From Halichondria panicea (lineage: Eukaryota > Porifera > Demospongiae > Suberitida > Halichondriidae), in assembly GCF_963675165.1 (NCBI RefSeq), contig NC_087377.1:14690198-14754197 (forward strand): a stretch of DNA of 64,000 nt. The letters are read 5' to 3'. This document shows positions 1 through 13,110 of the stretch, piece by piece. A program made the translations under genes and the position numbers. How positions within the stretch are numbered: the first letter of the stretch is position 1; the number at the start of each line of letters is the position of its first letter. The notes below the pieces were generated by a model. It searched no databases and was not told the origin of the DNA. It was given only the letters and a program-made list of their open reading frames with translations.

Positions 1-2813
1 AACAGCATCTATAGCAATAATAATATTCAATCTCTTTAATTAGTCTCACCATCATCATCCCTGACTGTTATTATGGTTTGACCAATATTTCCAACAGACA
101 CTCTTGAGATAGGACTAGAAATGTTTAACACAACAGTGACTGGTATTGGAGACGTCCCGTATATATCATCATCTGCCACTGTCAGCCATATACACGCCCG
201 AGTGTTTGCGTTTGAGTTAGCTGAGAAGATTGAAGAGTCCGATCCTACGTAATTAGAGCAATCACACAAAGACAACAGTATATAGTTTACACACCTCCAC
301 TCCAAGTAAACACAACAGTAATGGGTACACTTGTTCCACCAGATGGACTGTCCAGATTAGCACACACAGCAACCACACCACCCTCGATAGTTGTCATGGT
401 AGGAGTGACAATGGAGACAACAGCATCTACGTGAGTGTAATGCAATTTCTTCAATTCACAATAATCTCACCATCATCATCGTACACATTGATTATGGTGA
501 TACCAGTGGCAGTAACACGATCCTGGTTATCACTCAATGTCACAATAAATGATGCAAGGGGACTTGTGGTCTCAAACAGTTCATCATCGTTCACAGGGTC
601 AGTGTAAGTGATGCATCGTTCAGTAGCTCCACTAGGGAAGGTTACTATGTGTGTACAATAGAGCATAATCCATGCATTTAGTTAACAAGAGTGTATTCCC
701 AAACATACGTGTCTGTTGTCCATTAGGAGATAGGTTTGCTGGAGCAGTGAACTGGACAGTGACTGATTGTTCTAGACCACCTGGGGGCCCAGTGAGTATT
801 GCACAGACAGTGACACCACCATCTCCTTCATTTTGGTCCAAAGTTTCATTCTTCATTTCAATTGTGACATCTGCAGTGGATAAACTAGCAACTCATACAC
901 ACACATGACACTCATACCATCATCATCCCTGACTGTTATTATGGTTTGGTTTCTTGTTCCAACAGACACTCTTGAGTTGAAATTGCTTATCATAACAGCA
1001 ACTGGAGACGTCCCGTATATATCATCATCTGCCACTGTCAGTTGCATACACACCTCAGTGTTTGGGTTTGAGTTAGCTGAGAAGGTTTCAATGCTTGATT
1101 CTACATAATTAGAGCAATCACACAAAGACAACAGTATATAGTTTACATACCTCCACTCCAAACAAACACAACAGTGATGGGTACACTTGTTCCACCAGAT
1201 GGACTGACCAAATTAGCACACACATAAGCCACACCACCCTCGGTAGTTGTCACGGTATCATTGACCATGGAGATAACAGCATCTACAGCAATAATATCAT
1301 AGTAAATAATGTAACCTCTTCAACGTCACAGTCTCACCATCATCATCGTTGATAGTAACCATTGTCACTGTGTTTGTCAGATACAATCTTTCTTGATCAT
1401 CCATTTTGCTGAGGGTAACAGTCTGCATCAACACTGGACTTCTTTGGTACACATTGTCAATAGTAACTTTGATAGTCAGGCACTGGGTATCTTCCACAGA
1501 AGAGTTGGCAGGGAAGGTGAAGTCAACTAAGTGAAAGAAATAAAATAACAAGACAAAGTGAATCTGAAGACGAAGCATCATGCGAGATATCTAGATCAAC
1601 TGACTACTATTGAGTGTTATAAATATCTCTTTCTCTGTCCCTCCCACTGGAGAGTCTAGTCTAGCACACACTGAGACATCACCATCTCCTTCATTCTGCA
1701 TTATTATTGTGTTCACTAGCGATACTACAGCTCCTGTAAGAAGCAAGGGAAATATTTTAACCTTGTGCCCCCAAGTTTTCACTTTTATATTGCATGCCCT
1801 TCCAATATAAAAGTGAAAACTCAGCCTGGGACTGAGGATAAGTAAATCTGTAATTTCTAACTTACTATCCCCATCCCTAATGCAAACAGTTTTCTGTGCC
1901 CCAAGTCTGACCCTCAGATTAGCACTGGCATCAATTGACAGGTTCACACCAAATACCTCGTTATTCTCATAAATAAGGTCTATTCTTGCTCGAATAATAA
2001 TCATACAAACTTGTGATTCATTCGAAGTTAATGTTGCGTCCTTTGTAACATGTTTATAATCCATGTTCGAGGCTGTAAATAGTGGATCATAAAAATGTTA
2101 CAAGCTGTACTGTATTTTACTTACTTGCTGCCTTTGGATCGTCTTGCAGTTCGCTAGTAGCTACTTGCACCACCACCTCTCTCTCACTAATGGTTGCACC
2201 ACTGACTGAAACACACACCTCAACAGATTGCCCTTCTGCCACAAGAATAACACCTTCTATATTTTCTCCCGCTGAGGTTGTAAACTTTACCATCACCACT
2301 GCAAAAAGTATCAACTAATAATTGGCAAAACTTTGCATTATTACACCTTCATCATCCATTTCTGTGATAGTTGCAGTACTTGGATCTGTCAGTACAATAT
2401 CTGACGGAGTTGGGTTCACAAGAACAAGATTCAGTGTAAGTATCTGACTATCAGTTTCATAAATGTCATTGTCTGTGGCAGTAACCATCCAACAATCAAT
2501 AGTAGTAGTGTCATTCAGATGCAATGTGTTTGCAGGAACATCAAGTTCTCCTATAATTATACATTCATTCAAATTAACAGAGTAACTGCTTACCTGCCGG
2601 AGTGACTGATAGTCCCACCTCTACACTATCTCCAGGGTCCAGTATAGCCTCCACACAGACTGACAAACTGCCTCCCTCCATTACTATCTGAGATTCACTA
2701 CCACTGCAAAAGCTGACTGTTCCAGCTGCACTGCACTGACTGAGAGTGCCGCATAGCAACACCACAATCATGCTCTTAGTTACAAGTACCATCATATCTA
2801 TGCCATAACACAA
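1..2813 (-). CDS. Secreted Calx-beta-like repeat protein, 5' portion (gene runs off the left edge)
   Basis: Exons inferred from GT-AG sites and phase: 2594-2813, 2347-2550, 2125-2298, 1866-2072, 1608-1733, 1338-1526, 1151-1282, 918-1100, 709-870, 471-644, 295-426, 50-244, and 1-8 as the start of the next. All junctions are phase 1. Exon 1 carries a signal peptide (MMVLVTKSMIVVLLCGTLSQ; the ATG at 2795 is as likely as 2813). Exons then pair up: the first of a pair has an acidic EGxxSVxVC-type strand, the second has ADDDIYGTSP and ends in TVRDDDG. This is the usual pattern of Calx-beta domains (Ca-binding beta sandwich). About six repeats are visible. Exons 7+8 and 11+12 are nearly identical in DNA, so duplication was recent. 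Sponge aggregation factors and other adhesion proteins carry such repeats; which family this belongs to cannot be told without the C-terminus. The donor of exon 5 is the least certain. Confidence 0.72.
1774..1821. repeat. Short hairpin in an intron of the Calx-beta gene
   Basis: The 18-base arms at 1774-1791 and 1804-1821 are perfect reverse complements (AGTTTTCACTTTTATATT) around a 12-base loop. The sequence following the right arm (GCCTGGGACTGAGG) resembles the ends of the dispersed GCCTCGAT-type elements elsewhere in the window, so this is probably a decayed member of that family. Confidence 0.55.
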
Positions 2814-3539
2814 CGAGTAATAAGTAACTAAGAAAGTAATGGAAACAGTAGATGTGATCTATATGCAGTGAATAAGCTGCATATTTGATGCTAACATTTT
2901 GATTCCAGTACAGAAAATGAAATGATAATAATACAAGAGCAGATGGTAAAGATCATAATAACAACAAACAATGACAACATAAAATGATATCTATAGAAGT
3001 CATGCATGGTTGTGGTAAATTATACTGGATAAGACACATATAACATACATGTACACTAACAGTAACATTTTTGTTCTCACAGTCTCGTCTACATGTATAT
3101 CTGAAAGATAGCCATAATCATGATAGCCTCGAATCTGGGCCGATCAAAATACCAAATTTTGTCAGATGTCAATACTGAATCGTCAGCTAAAACGAAACAA
3201 AACGAGATTGATTCTAACTAACTGCACACACCAATAGGATGAATATGTATTGGACATGAGGCAATGACATGTCAGCGCACTTCGTTTTGTAACTGAGGAT
3301 GATGACATCACACTGACATGCTTCAGAGTCACCAATCACTTCGGGAGAACTTAGGTAAGTTGGAATAGTTTTCTGTTTGTGTTAGATAGAGAAAGTGAGT
3401 GACCGCTGGCCTCAAGTGCTCTGGCTAGCTAACTTCTGGATAACTAGCTAACTAGGTATATAGAATGAGCAGTCTATCACTGTCTTATTGATGAATAAAA
3501 GAGAAGGAGAACAGGTAAATAGCAGTTTTCTGCCATTTG
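2814..3539. other. Intergenic spacer upstream of the Calx-beta gene
   Basis: No coding exon recognised. It should contain the promoter of the leftward gene. It holds one copy of a dispersed repeat (3124-3238) listed separately. Confidence 0.5.
3124..3238 (+). repeat. Dispersed repeat, copy 1 (partner at 39969-40069)
   Basis: It starts AGCCTCGAATCTGGGCCGA and runs through TTTTGTCAGATGTCAATA, TCGTCAGCTAAAACGAA, GAGATTGATTCTAACT and CCAATAGG. The same blocks in the same order occur at 39969-40069 with small indels. The 5' end matches the terminal sequence of the GCCTCGAT-type MITE-like family found several times in the window. Confidence 0.7.
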
Positions 3540-3827
3540 CATGCGCTTGTAGGACCAGAAAGCCAGAAATCGGAAAAAGCGGAAGTGAAGAGTAAATGAG
3601 TGGGCGTAGCAGGGCAATGCATTCCAAGGTTAACCCTTGACTTTGTGCAGATGTAATGAGATGCTCTTGCCTGATCACTCTACTAGTATCAGTGTAAGTA
3701 AGTAGAAAGCTGGCCAGCCTAGTTTTAAGAGTCAGGTAAGTAGACTCTTCATTCTCTTCATTGTCTGCAGTATAGACTCGATAATATGGCTAGCTACTTG
3801 CACATGTCTGCAGTAGACTCTAGCTAG

Positions 3828-3878
3828 CCTCGACTCCAGCCCCTTGAATAGCCTTTCTCAGCGGCTTGGAATCGAGGC
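3828..3878. mobile_element. 51-bp MITE-like insertion with 14-bp target duplication
   Basis: The insert begins CCTCGACTCCAG and ends TTGGAATCGAGGC, so the ends are imperfect inverted repeats. It is flanked by TAGACTCTAGCTAG at 3814-3827 and again at 3879-3892. The other arm of the giant element (near 13305-13325, reverse complement) reads through with a single TAGACTCTAGCTAG and no insert, giving a direct empty site. The ends match the GCCTCGAT-type family seen at 25341, 26416, 36473 and 57102. Confidence 0.75.
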
Positions 3879-4059
3879 TAGACTCTAGCTAGCTACATGC
3901 ACAATGACTGAATGAATTATGTCTGTACATGCACAGAGCTAGATTTTGTGTGAATTTAACATTATCATTTTTTAAGGTGTGTTAATTCAGCCAGTCACCT
4001 AACTCCTACTTTATACTCCCCAATTTATTGTCCTGAGGTTATTTGGCTCTACTGAAACA

Positions 4060-5390
4060 CGCCGAGCCACTTTTCTGACTTTCTGAGAGCCATGATTCGA
4101 GAACGGGAACTGGAATAATTATGTTCAGTCCTGATATAATATAGACAAGCACGTATCAGCCAATAAGTTATGTTGAAATACTCAAGTTACTTTAATCGAC
4201 TGGAACTTGCTAAGAAGCTTTTCTGACTTTCCGAGAGCACTGATTCGTTAACAGGAACCCTGAAAATAATATATTCAGTGCTGGACTAGACATGCATGCA
4301 GATATCAGCCAGTATTTGATATAAATTATACTCAATTCTGAGGTTACTTTAATCGACTGGAACTTGCTGAGCAACTTTTCTGACTTTCCGAGAGCTGTGG
4401 TTCGTTAACGGGAACCCTGAAAAATAATATATTCAGTGCTGGTCTATAGACATGCATGCAGATATCAGCCAGTATGTTGATATAATTATACTCTTCTGAG
4501 GTTACTTCAATCGACTGGAACTTGCTGAGAAACTTTTCTGACTTTCCGAGAGCTGTGGTTCATTAACAGGAACCCTGAAAAATAATAATTATATTCAATG
4601 CATGCTGGTCTAGACATGCATGCATGCAGATATCAGCCAGTATGTTGATATATACTCTTCTGAGGTTACTTTAATCGACTGGAAGTTGCTGAGAAACTTT
4701 TCTGACTTTCCGAGAGCAGTGCTTAGTAAACGGAACCCAGAAAATATATTTAATGCTGGTCTTAGACAAGCAGGTAGCAGCCAATACGTTGATACACTCT
4801 TCTGAGGTTACTTTAATCGACTGGGAACTTGCTGAGCAACTTTTCTGACTTTCCGAGAGCTATGGTTCGTTAACGGGAACCCTGAAAAATAACATATTCA
4901 GTGCTGGTCTAGACATGCATGCAGATATCATGCAGCCAGTATTTGATATAATTATACTCAAGTTTACAATTCTGAGGTTACTTTAATCGACTGGAACTTG
5001 CTGAGCAAGAACTAGCTGAGAAACTTTTCAGACTTTCCGAAAGCAGTGCTTCGTAAACGGAAACCCAGAAAGTATATTTAGTGCTGGTTTTAGACCAGCA
5101 GGTATCAACCAATACGTTGATACACTCTTCTCGGGTTAATTTAATCGACTGGGAACTTACTGAGCAACTTTTTAGACTTTCCAAGAGCATGCAGTGATTC
5201 GTAAACGGAACTTGACCCTGAAAATGTTCAGTATACTGTTCTTAGACAAGCATGTATCAACTAATACCTATAATTATAATTATACCCAAGTTTACAATTC
5301 TGAGGTTACTTTAATTGACTAGAACTTATTGACTTTCCAAGAGCAGTGATTCGTAAACAGAAACCCTGAAAATTAATTTTGTTGAAACAC
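4060..5390 (-). repeat. Tandem array, left arm, about nine units of ~160 bp
   Basis: Units repeat the blocks ACTTTTCTGACTTTCCGAGAG, GTTCGTTAACGGGAACCC, TTCAGTGCTGGTCTAGACAT, GCATGCAGATATCAGCCAGT and TGAGGTTACTTTAATCGACT. Copies begin near 4069, 4217, 4375, 4533, 4697, 4838, 5026, 5169 and 5322 and become more diverged toward the core. It is the reverse complement of the right-arm array. Confidence 0.85.
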
Positions 5391-6130
5391 CCCTTAATAA
5401 TAACATTACAAGGTAAATTCTATACCAGGATCCAACACAGTAATGATACACAAACAATCTTCATTATATAGTCAAGTCCTGTTGTGTATAATTATATTAT
5501 AGTCTACAGCTATACAATATAGATGTAGGTATATGGATAAGCAGGACGATATCATGAAGTAGGCAGATGATGCTGCAATACTAGAGATTGAAGAAGATAT
5601 AAGAGTGAGCGAGGAATACTCATAATGTGCTGAATCAGAGGTATACAGGCATATATAGTTACAACATAAACTGTCAATGTGTACAATGTGTTAATTACGT
5701 AATGGTTATGCAATGTTTACTACGTTTATAGTTTTAGTTTTGTGGTAATACGTGCCAGGCCAGTTTCTTAAAATAATCGTCCCCATATTGGAAGGCAAGC
5801 ATATCCCTACCAACGATTGGAGCGCCCCAATGATAAAGGCTTACTACCATACACATATACCGTGACAATCTGTCAGTGGGTGAAATTGAAACCCATTAAC
5901 CAACCAGAAAGAAAAGCGCATGTGTTACGTACAGAAGAAAAAGGATGCCATCGAAGGGAGATTAAAAAGAAATTCGAGCATTAGAGGTGCAAAAATAATT
6001 ATATCAATAGTTCCTGACTCAACCAGAAAATCAAATTAAAGGAAGATTTGAGAAAACCATGCTTTAATAATTACGTCCAGTGCAATCCTTAGCGTCAAGT
6101 TCTAATGAGCATGATAGACTATCCTGCATG

Positions 6131-8199
6131 TAGACATATAATTTAGGTACAATTGCAAGTGGATAATGTCTTGCGCATTGATGTCTTTTCGGAGTATCTC
6201 ATTTTGCACAAAGCAACAAAGCAATCAGCAGTTGCGTCTCCAGATTTTTTTTGCTGATTTTCAATTTTTGTTGATTTTGGATTTCTGGTTCGGCTTGAGT
6301 GTGAAAGACGTTCTGAGTTGTGTGTGTCACTATGACGCTGAAAGTGAAAATTATTCGAAGCAGTGCTATATAATTATACTGAGACATCTCAATCCCAGCT
6401 AGGGCAAGGTAACTGCATGCATAAATTGTTTTATGCTGTAATAATTAACAATGTGCATTCTATATATATAATTATATAGATCTGCTATAACTGCAATGCT
6501 GTTTAATTTAGGAACCAATAGATTCTGTGAGGTCAGTTGGTATCTGTACACATTGATGGTGTCCTGCATGCATGTGTCCTATGAGCATTATTTATAGAAG
6601 AATAGAGTTTGATAATGTCTTCGTTCTTGATGTAATCTGCTGAAGATGTCATGATCAGGTCATTTATGCATATTATATGGGAACATGCAGATAAAAAATT
6701 TCAGTAGTTTTAAGCATCTAATAGTGTCATACAATTTGTCTCACTTTTTTCAAAACTCAGCTAGTGTATATTTAAATAATTATATAGGGCATACTCTTTC
6801 AAACTGGAAAAGCTCTGTTACCTGTACTGTGTGCATGCATGCATGTGAATAGCATTACACACTATTGGTGAACTGATAATTATATGAAAATTATGGCTAA
6901 GTGCATGTTACACATGTATACCCATGGCTATAACTATGCCATGGTATTATGTGAGATACCGTATATACGTATTGTGCTAGAAATAATATAGTTACTATAT
7001 CATTAATATAGCACTATACATTAACGGCAAGAGTATAAATAATATAAGAAGAGAAGAGTGTCGAACTACCAATACCTCTATACACAAAACTGTGCACAAA
7101 GTAACGTGATATCCTGTCAATTGCGCAAGCTTGCGCACACATTACGCAACGCACAGAATTTGTTAGCAGTGAGTAAAGAGTGGAAGTGAAGAGGATCAAC
7201 CCGACTATTGTCTCTATTTATGATTTTTGGGAAAAAATCGTCTTCTATCAGTGTGCAGTGAGCAGCTCTGAACGTTGAACGCAAACGAATATAGCTAGAA
7301 TCAGATGTCATTGTACATGCACCCCTAAAAACGTCACGGTTAACATTTTCTAGGAGATTACTAGTAAGTTTACAGTATACTTCATCACGTGCGCGAGTCA
7401 TGTTACTTTGTGTATGATGCCGCTGAGTAAAAATTGTAATGGACAAACACATAACATTATAGGCAGATTGTTAACACTAGCTATAGTTCTGGTAAGTTCT
7501 TATGCATGCAGTTCACGATACATCTGTTACAAGGGCATAGGTATAGTGGATTTAGAGAACAGCTTCTTGGGGTTGGCTGCTAGAGTTTTTGCTATAGGTT
7601 TGTGTCATAATCAATTTTAGGATCAGGGATTGGTTTTGTAATTGCAGTTCCTCTAGTTTGCATAGCTTGATAGTAGTGTATATTTCCTTAACCCATGCAA
7701 GTTTTTAACGTTATGTCTTATTCCTTGGTGAACCAGTTAAGGACGCTTTTGTGGCCGTTGCATGTCTGTATATACAATAGCTGATGTTGTCTGTTTTTAG
7801 TTCTATATGAATAGGCAGTTTTAACATAATTATTGGGAGGGTTAGGGAGATGATTGGGTGGAAGTACTGCTGAAGTTATAATTATAGCTTGAATTGTAAA
7901 AAAAAGGTTACTTGTGGATCAAATAGGCGGATTATAACTATAATTATAGTTGGCTGTGAGAGAGAATAAAACCAAGAAGTGGTCGTCGGAGTATAGTTAT
8001 ATATGGTTGATCCACTATACCGGCCTCTCTTGGTGTATCTGTTAAAATATATAAATCTAGAATATTGCCCTATATATGTGTGAGGGAGGCTATCAGTTGG
8101 ATAATTAAGTTTCAACGACACAACATTATTTTAACAGCCCCGGCCATATTAATTAAAGCCTGTCTGGTATGTACGTTGTATTATTATCTTGCTTTGTAT
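6131..8199. other. Single-copy core of the foldback element
   Basis: It lies between the two inverted arms. Short open frames occur on both strands (for example 7117-7452 minus and 7408-7620 plus), but none shows a transposase motif, a zinc finger or any family I recognise, and no convincing exon chain can be built. Short AT-rich ATAATTATA words are frequent. Confidence 0.4.
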
Positions 8200-9519
8200 G
8201 CCTACGGGATAGTCCATGCATAATGCTTATTATGAACTTGATGCTATAATTATATAAGGATTGCTTGAATGCATTGGATGGTTTATTCTCAAATCTTCCT
8301 TTGATTTTCTGGTTGAGTCGAGAACTATTGATATAATTATTTTTGCACCTCATCTTCGCTAATGCCAGAACACTTCATGGAATCTCTTTCTTTGACAGAC
8401 TTTTCGTCAATGGTTGAAACACCTGTGGCTTGGTGTATTTAATTATAATTATGGTGTAAACAAATTATTGACATAATTATTCATTTTACATACTGACAGA
8501 TTAATTGTCACGGTATGGTCACGGTACGGCCACGACAGTAGTAAGTCTTTTTTATTGGGGCGCTCCAATCTTTGGTAGAGATATAATTATGCTTGCCTTC
8601 TATAAAATGTAAGCAACATAAATTACTGTGTCAGGAAGTGCTTTGGATGCACCAGAATCACCTGCGGGGGGCTTCAGCCTCACCCCCATTTTCCTATCGC
8701 CTATATAATTATATAGGCCGGCCTTGCATTACAGCTATATAGGACATATAATTATATCTAGAGACGATGGTGTACAATCTACAAGCTTAACTATAGCGAT
8801 TATCATCTACTTGCAATGTAGTTTATGTTGTAACTATATACGCCTGTATTTATCCAGTGAGAGTTTTCCTCACTCTCTCTCATAACTGTCTTTCAATCGC
8901 AGCATCACCACTGCCTACTTCATTGTCACTGCATGCTCGTCCATATACCTATTGTATATAGGACTGGTGTAGACTACGTATATATACACTGCCAGGACTG
9001 AGGATTGTTTGTGTATACTGTTTTGCATGGATCCTGGTATAGAATTTAGTCTACACCCATGACACACACTATATTATATCAAATTATCAAGACAATACAC
9101 AGTAATACATCTATTCAAGCAAAACCTATAGTAATTAGCTGCTGACAACACACTATATATAGATGCATGCATGGTCATGCAACAAACCAGGTACACACCA
9201 GTCTATCAGCCCAGCAAAATGAAATTATATAGTATAGAGTCTACGTATAGTCCTATACACTTTGATTCAATCTCTATAGCCAGAACTCAATATAGTTTCT
9301 CATGATTGAATCTTCTGTCACGAACTTACTCAAAAGGCTATCTTTGCACTGAGCCGTGAACAATAATCTTGCATCTAGTGAAATATTGTAATCAACATTT
9401 GAATTACTGCCCATGGAACGTCAAGAGTCGTTCTATAGTTGAGTAAAGTAACAATAACTGAAGGTATGGATGGACTGACTGCCTGCATTGCTTGTCCGAG
9501 AAATGCTTTTTATGAATTA

Positions 9520-12500
9520 CAGTTGAATCACTACTCATGGAAAGTCTGAAAAGTTGCTCCAGGATCGAAGTTCCATGCAGTCGATTAAAGTATAGCCTCA
9601 GAATTGTAAACTTAGGTATATCAACATAATTATTGGCTGATACCTGCTTGTCTATATAGGACCAGCACTGAATATATTTTCTGGGTTTCCGTTTACGAAT
9701 CACTGCTCTCGGAAAGTCAGAAAAGTTTCTCAGCAAGTTCCCAGTCGATTAAAGTAACCTCAGAAGAGTGTATCAACGTATTGGCTGCTATACCTGCTTG
9801 TCTAAGACCAGCACTAAATATATTTTCTGGGTTTCCGTTTACGAAGCACAGCTCTCGGAAAGTCAGAAAAGTTGCTTAGCAAGTTCCAGTCGATTAAAGT
9901 AACCTCAGAATTGTAAACTTGAGTATATATCAACATACTGGCTGATATCTGCATGCATGTCTATAGACCAGCACTGAATATGTTATTTTTCTGGATTCCC
10001 GTTAACGAACCACTGCTCTCGGAAAGTCAGAAAAGTTGCTTAGCAAGTTCCAGTCAATTAAAGTAACCTCAGAATTGTAAACTTGAGTATATATCAACAT
10101 ACTGGCTGATATAATTATATCTGCATGCATGTCTTTATACAAGCACTGAATATGTTATTTTTCTGGATTCCCGTTGACGAACCACTGCTCTCGGAAAGTC
10201 AGAAAAGTTGCTTAGCAAGTTTCAGTCGATTAAATTAACCTCAGAATTGTAAACTTGAGTATATATCAACATACTGGCTGATATCTGCATGCATGTCTAT
10301 AGACCAGCACTGAATATGTTATTTTTCTGGATTCCCGTTAACGAACCACTGCTCTCGGAAAGTCAGAAAAGTTGCTCAGCAAGTTCCAGTCGATTAATTA
10401 AAGTAACCTCAGAATTGTAAACTTGAGTAAAAAAATTATATCAACATACTGGCTGATATCTGCATGCATGCATGTCTAGACCAGCACTGAATATATTATT
10501 GTTCAGGGTTCTCGTTAACGAACCACTGTTCTCGGAAAGTCAGAAAAGTTGCTCAGTAAGTTCCAGTCGATTGAAGTAACCTCAGAATTGTAAACTTGAG
10601 TATATATATCAACATACTGGCTGATATCTGCATGCATGTCTAGACCAGCACTGAATATATTATTTTTCTGGGTTCCCGTTAACGAACCACTGCTCTCGGA
10701 AAGTCAGAAATGTTGCTCAGCAAGTTCCAGTCGATTAAAGTAACCTCAGAATTGTAAACTTGAGTATATATCAACATACTGGCTGATATCTGCATGCATG
10801 CATGTCTAGACCAGCACTGAATATATTATTTTTCTGGGTTCCCGTTAACGAACCACTGCTCTCGGAAAGTCAGAAATGTTGCTCAGCAAGTTCCAGTCGA
10901 TTAAAGCAACCTCAGAATTGTAAACTTGAGTATATATCAACATACTGGCTGATATCTGCATGCATGTCTATAGACCAGCACTGAATATGTTATTTTTCTG
11001 GATTCCCGTTAACGAACCACTGCTCTCGGAAAGTCAGAAAAGTTGCTTAGCAAGTTCCAGTCAATTAAAGTAACCTCAGAATTGTAAACTTGAGTATATA
11101 TCAACATACTGGCTGATATATATCTGCATGCATGTCTATATACCAGCACTAAATATGTTATTTTTCTGGATTCCCGTTAACGAACCACTGCTCTCGGAAA
11201 GTCAGAAAAGTTGCTTAGCAAGTTTCAGTCGATTAAATTAACCTCAAAATTGTAAACTTGAGTATATATCAACATACTGGCTGATATCTGCATGCATGTC
11301 TATAGACCAGCACTGAATGTGTTATTTTTCTGGATTCCCGTTAACGAACCACTGCTCTCGGAAAGTCAGAAAAGTTGCTCAGCAAGTTCCAGTCGATTAA
11401 TTAAAGTAACCTCAGAATTGTAAACTTGAGTATATATCAACATACTGGCTGATATCTGCATGCATGCATGTCTAGACCAGCATTGAATATATTATTTTTC
11501 AGGGTTCCCGTTAACAAACCACTGCTCTCGGAAAGTCAGAAATGTTGCTCAGCAAGTTCCAGTCGATTCAAATAACCTCAGAAGAGTATATATCAACATA
11601 CTAGCTGATATCTGCATGCATGTCTAGACCAGCACTGAATATATTATTTTTCTGGGTTCCCGTTAACGAACCACTGCTCTCGGAAAGTCAGAAATGTTGC
11701 TCAGCAAATTCCAGTCGATTAAAGCAACCTCAGAATTGTAAACTTGAGTATATATCAACATACTGGCTGATATCTGCATGCATGTCATATGTTATTTTTC
11801 TGGATTCCCGTTAACGAACCACTGCTCTCGGAAAGTCAGAAAAGTTGCTTAGCAAGTTCCAGTCAATTAAAGTAACCTCAGAATTGTAAACTTGAGTATA
11901 TATCAACATACTGGCTGATATATATCTGCATGAATGTCTATATACCAGCACTGAATATGTTATTTTTCTGGATTCCCGTTAACGAACCACTGCTCTCGGA
12001 AAGTCAGAAAAGTTGCTTAGCAAGTTTCAGTCGATTAAAGTAACCTCAGAATTGTAAACTTGAGTATATATCAACATACTGGCTGATATCTGCATGCATG
12101 TCTATAGACCAGCACTGAATATGTTATTTTTCTGGATTCCCGTTAACGAACCACTGCTCTCGGAAAGTCAGAAAAGTTGCTCAGCAAGTTCCAGTCGATT
12201 AATTAAAGTAACCTCAGAATTGTAAACTTGAGTATATATCAACATACTGGCTGATATCTGCATGCATGCATGTCTAGACTAGCATTGAATATATTATTTT
12301 TCAGGGTTCCCGTTAACGAACCACTGCTCTCGGAAAGTCAGAAAAGTTGCTCAGCAAGTTCCAGTCGATTCAAATAACCTCAGAAGAGTATATATCAACA
12401 TACTAGCTGATATCTGCATGCATGTCTAGACCAGTACTGAATATATTATTTTTCAGGGTTCCCGTACGAACCACTGTTCTCGGAAAGTCAGAAAAGTTGC

Positions 12501-13110
12501 TCAGCAAGTTCCAGTCGATTGAAGTAACCTCAGAATTGTAAACTTGAGTATATATCAACATATTGGCTGATATCTGCATGCATGTCTAGACCAGCACTGA
12601 ATATGTTATTTTTCTGGGTTCCCGTTAACGAACCACTGCTCTCGGAAAGTCAGAAAAGTTGCTCAGCAAGTTCCAGTCGATTAAAGTAACCTCAGAATTG
12701 TATATATCAACATACTGGCTGATATCTGCATGCATGTCTAGACCAGCACTGCATAAATATGTTATTTTTCTGGGTTCCCGTTAACGAACCACTGCGGAAA
12801 GTCAGAAAAGTTGCTCAGCAAGTTCCAGTCAATTAAAGTAACCTCAGAATTGTAAACTTGAGTATATATCAACATATTGGCTGATATCTGCATGCATGTC
12901 TAGACCAGCACTGAATATGTTATTTTTCTGGGTTCCCGTTAACGAACCACTGCTCTCGGAAAGTCAGAAAAGTTGCTCAGCAAGTTCCAGTCGATTAAAG
13001 TAACTTGAGTATATCAACATAACTTATTGGCTGATATACTTAATTGCTTGTGTATAGACCAGGATTGAACATAATTATTCCAGTTCCCGTTCTATAATCA
13101 TGGCTCTCAG
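9520..13110 (+). repeat. Tandem array, right arm, about 23 units of ~160 bp with higher-order repeats
   Basis: Each unit contains CTCTCGGAAAGTCAGAAAAG, CAAGTTCCAGTCGATTAAAG, TAACCTCAGAATTGTAAACT, ATCAACATACTGGCTGATAT, CTGCATGCATGTCTAGACCA and TTTCTGGGTTCCCGTTAACG. About 23 copies of the CGGAAAGTCAG block are countable. Variant units recur about 800 bp apart: the GATTCAAATAACCTCAGAAG variant at 11566 and 12367, and the GATATATATCTGCATG variant near 11115 and 11917. This points to a five-unit higher-order repeat amplified as a block. Confidence 0.88.

Noticed and set aside
4060-5390. CRISPR-like regular repeats
   Set aside because: The repeats are contiguous 160-bp units with no unique spacers, and the DNA is eukaryotic.
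7117-7452. 111-aa frame in the foldback core as a transposase
   Set aside because: No DDE/D pattern or DNA-binding motif, and too short.
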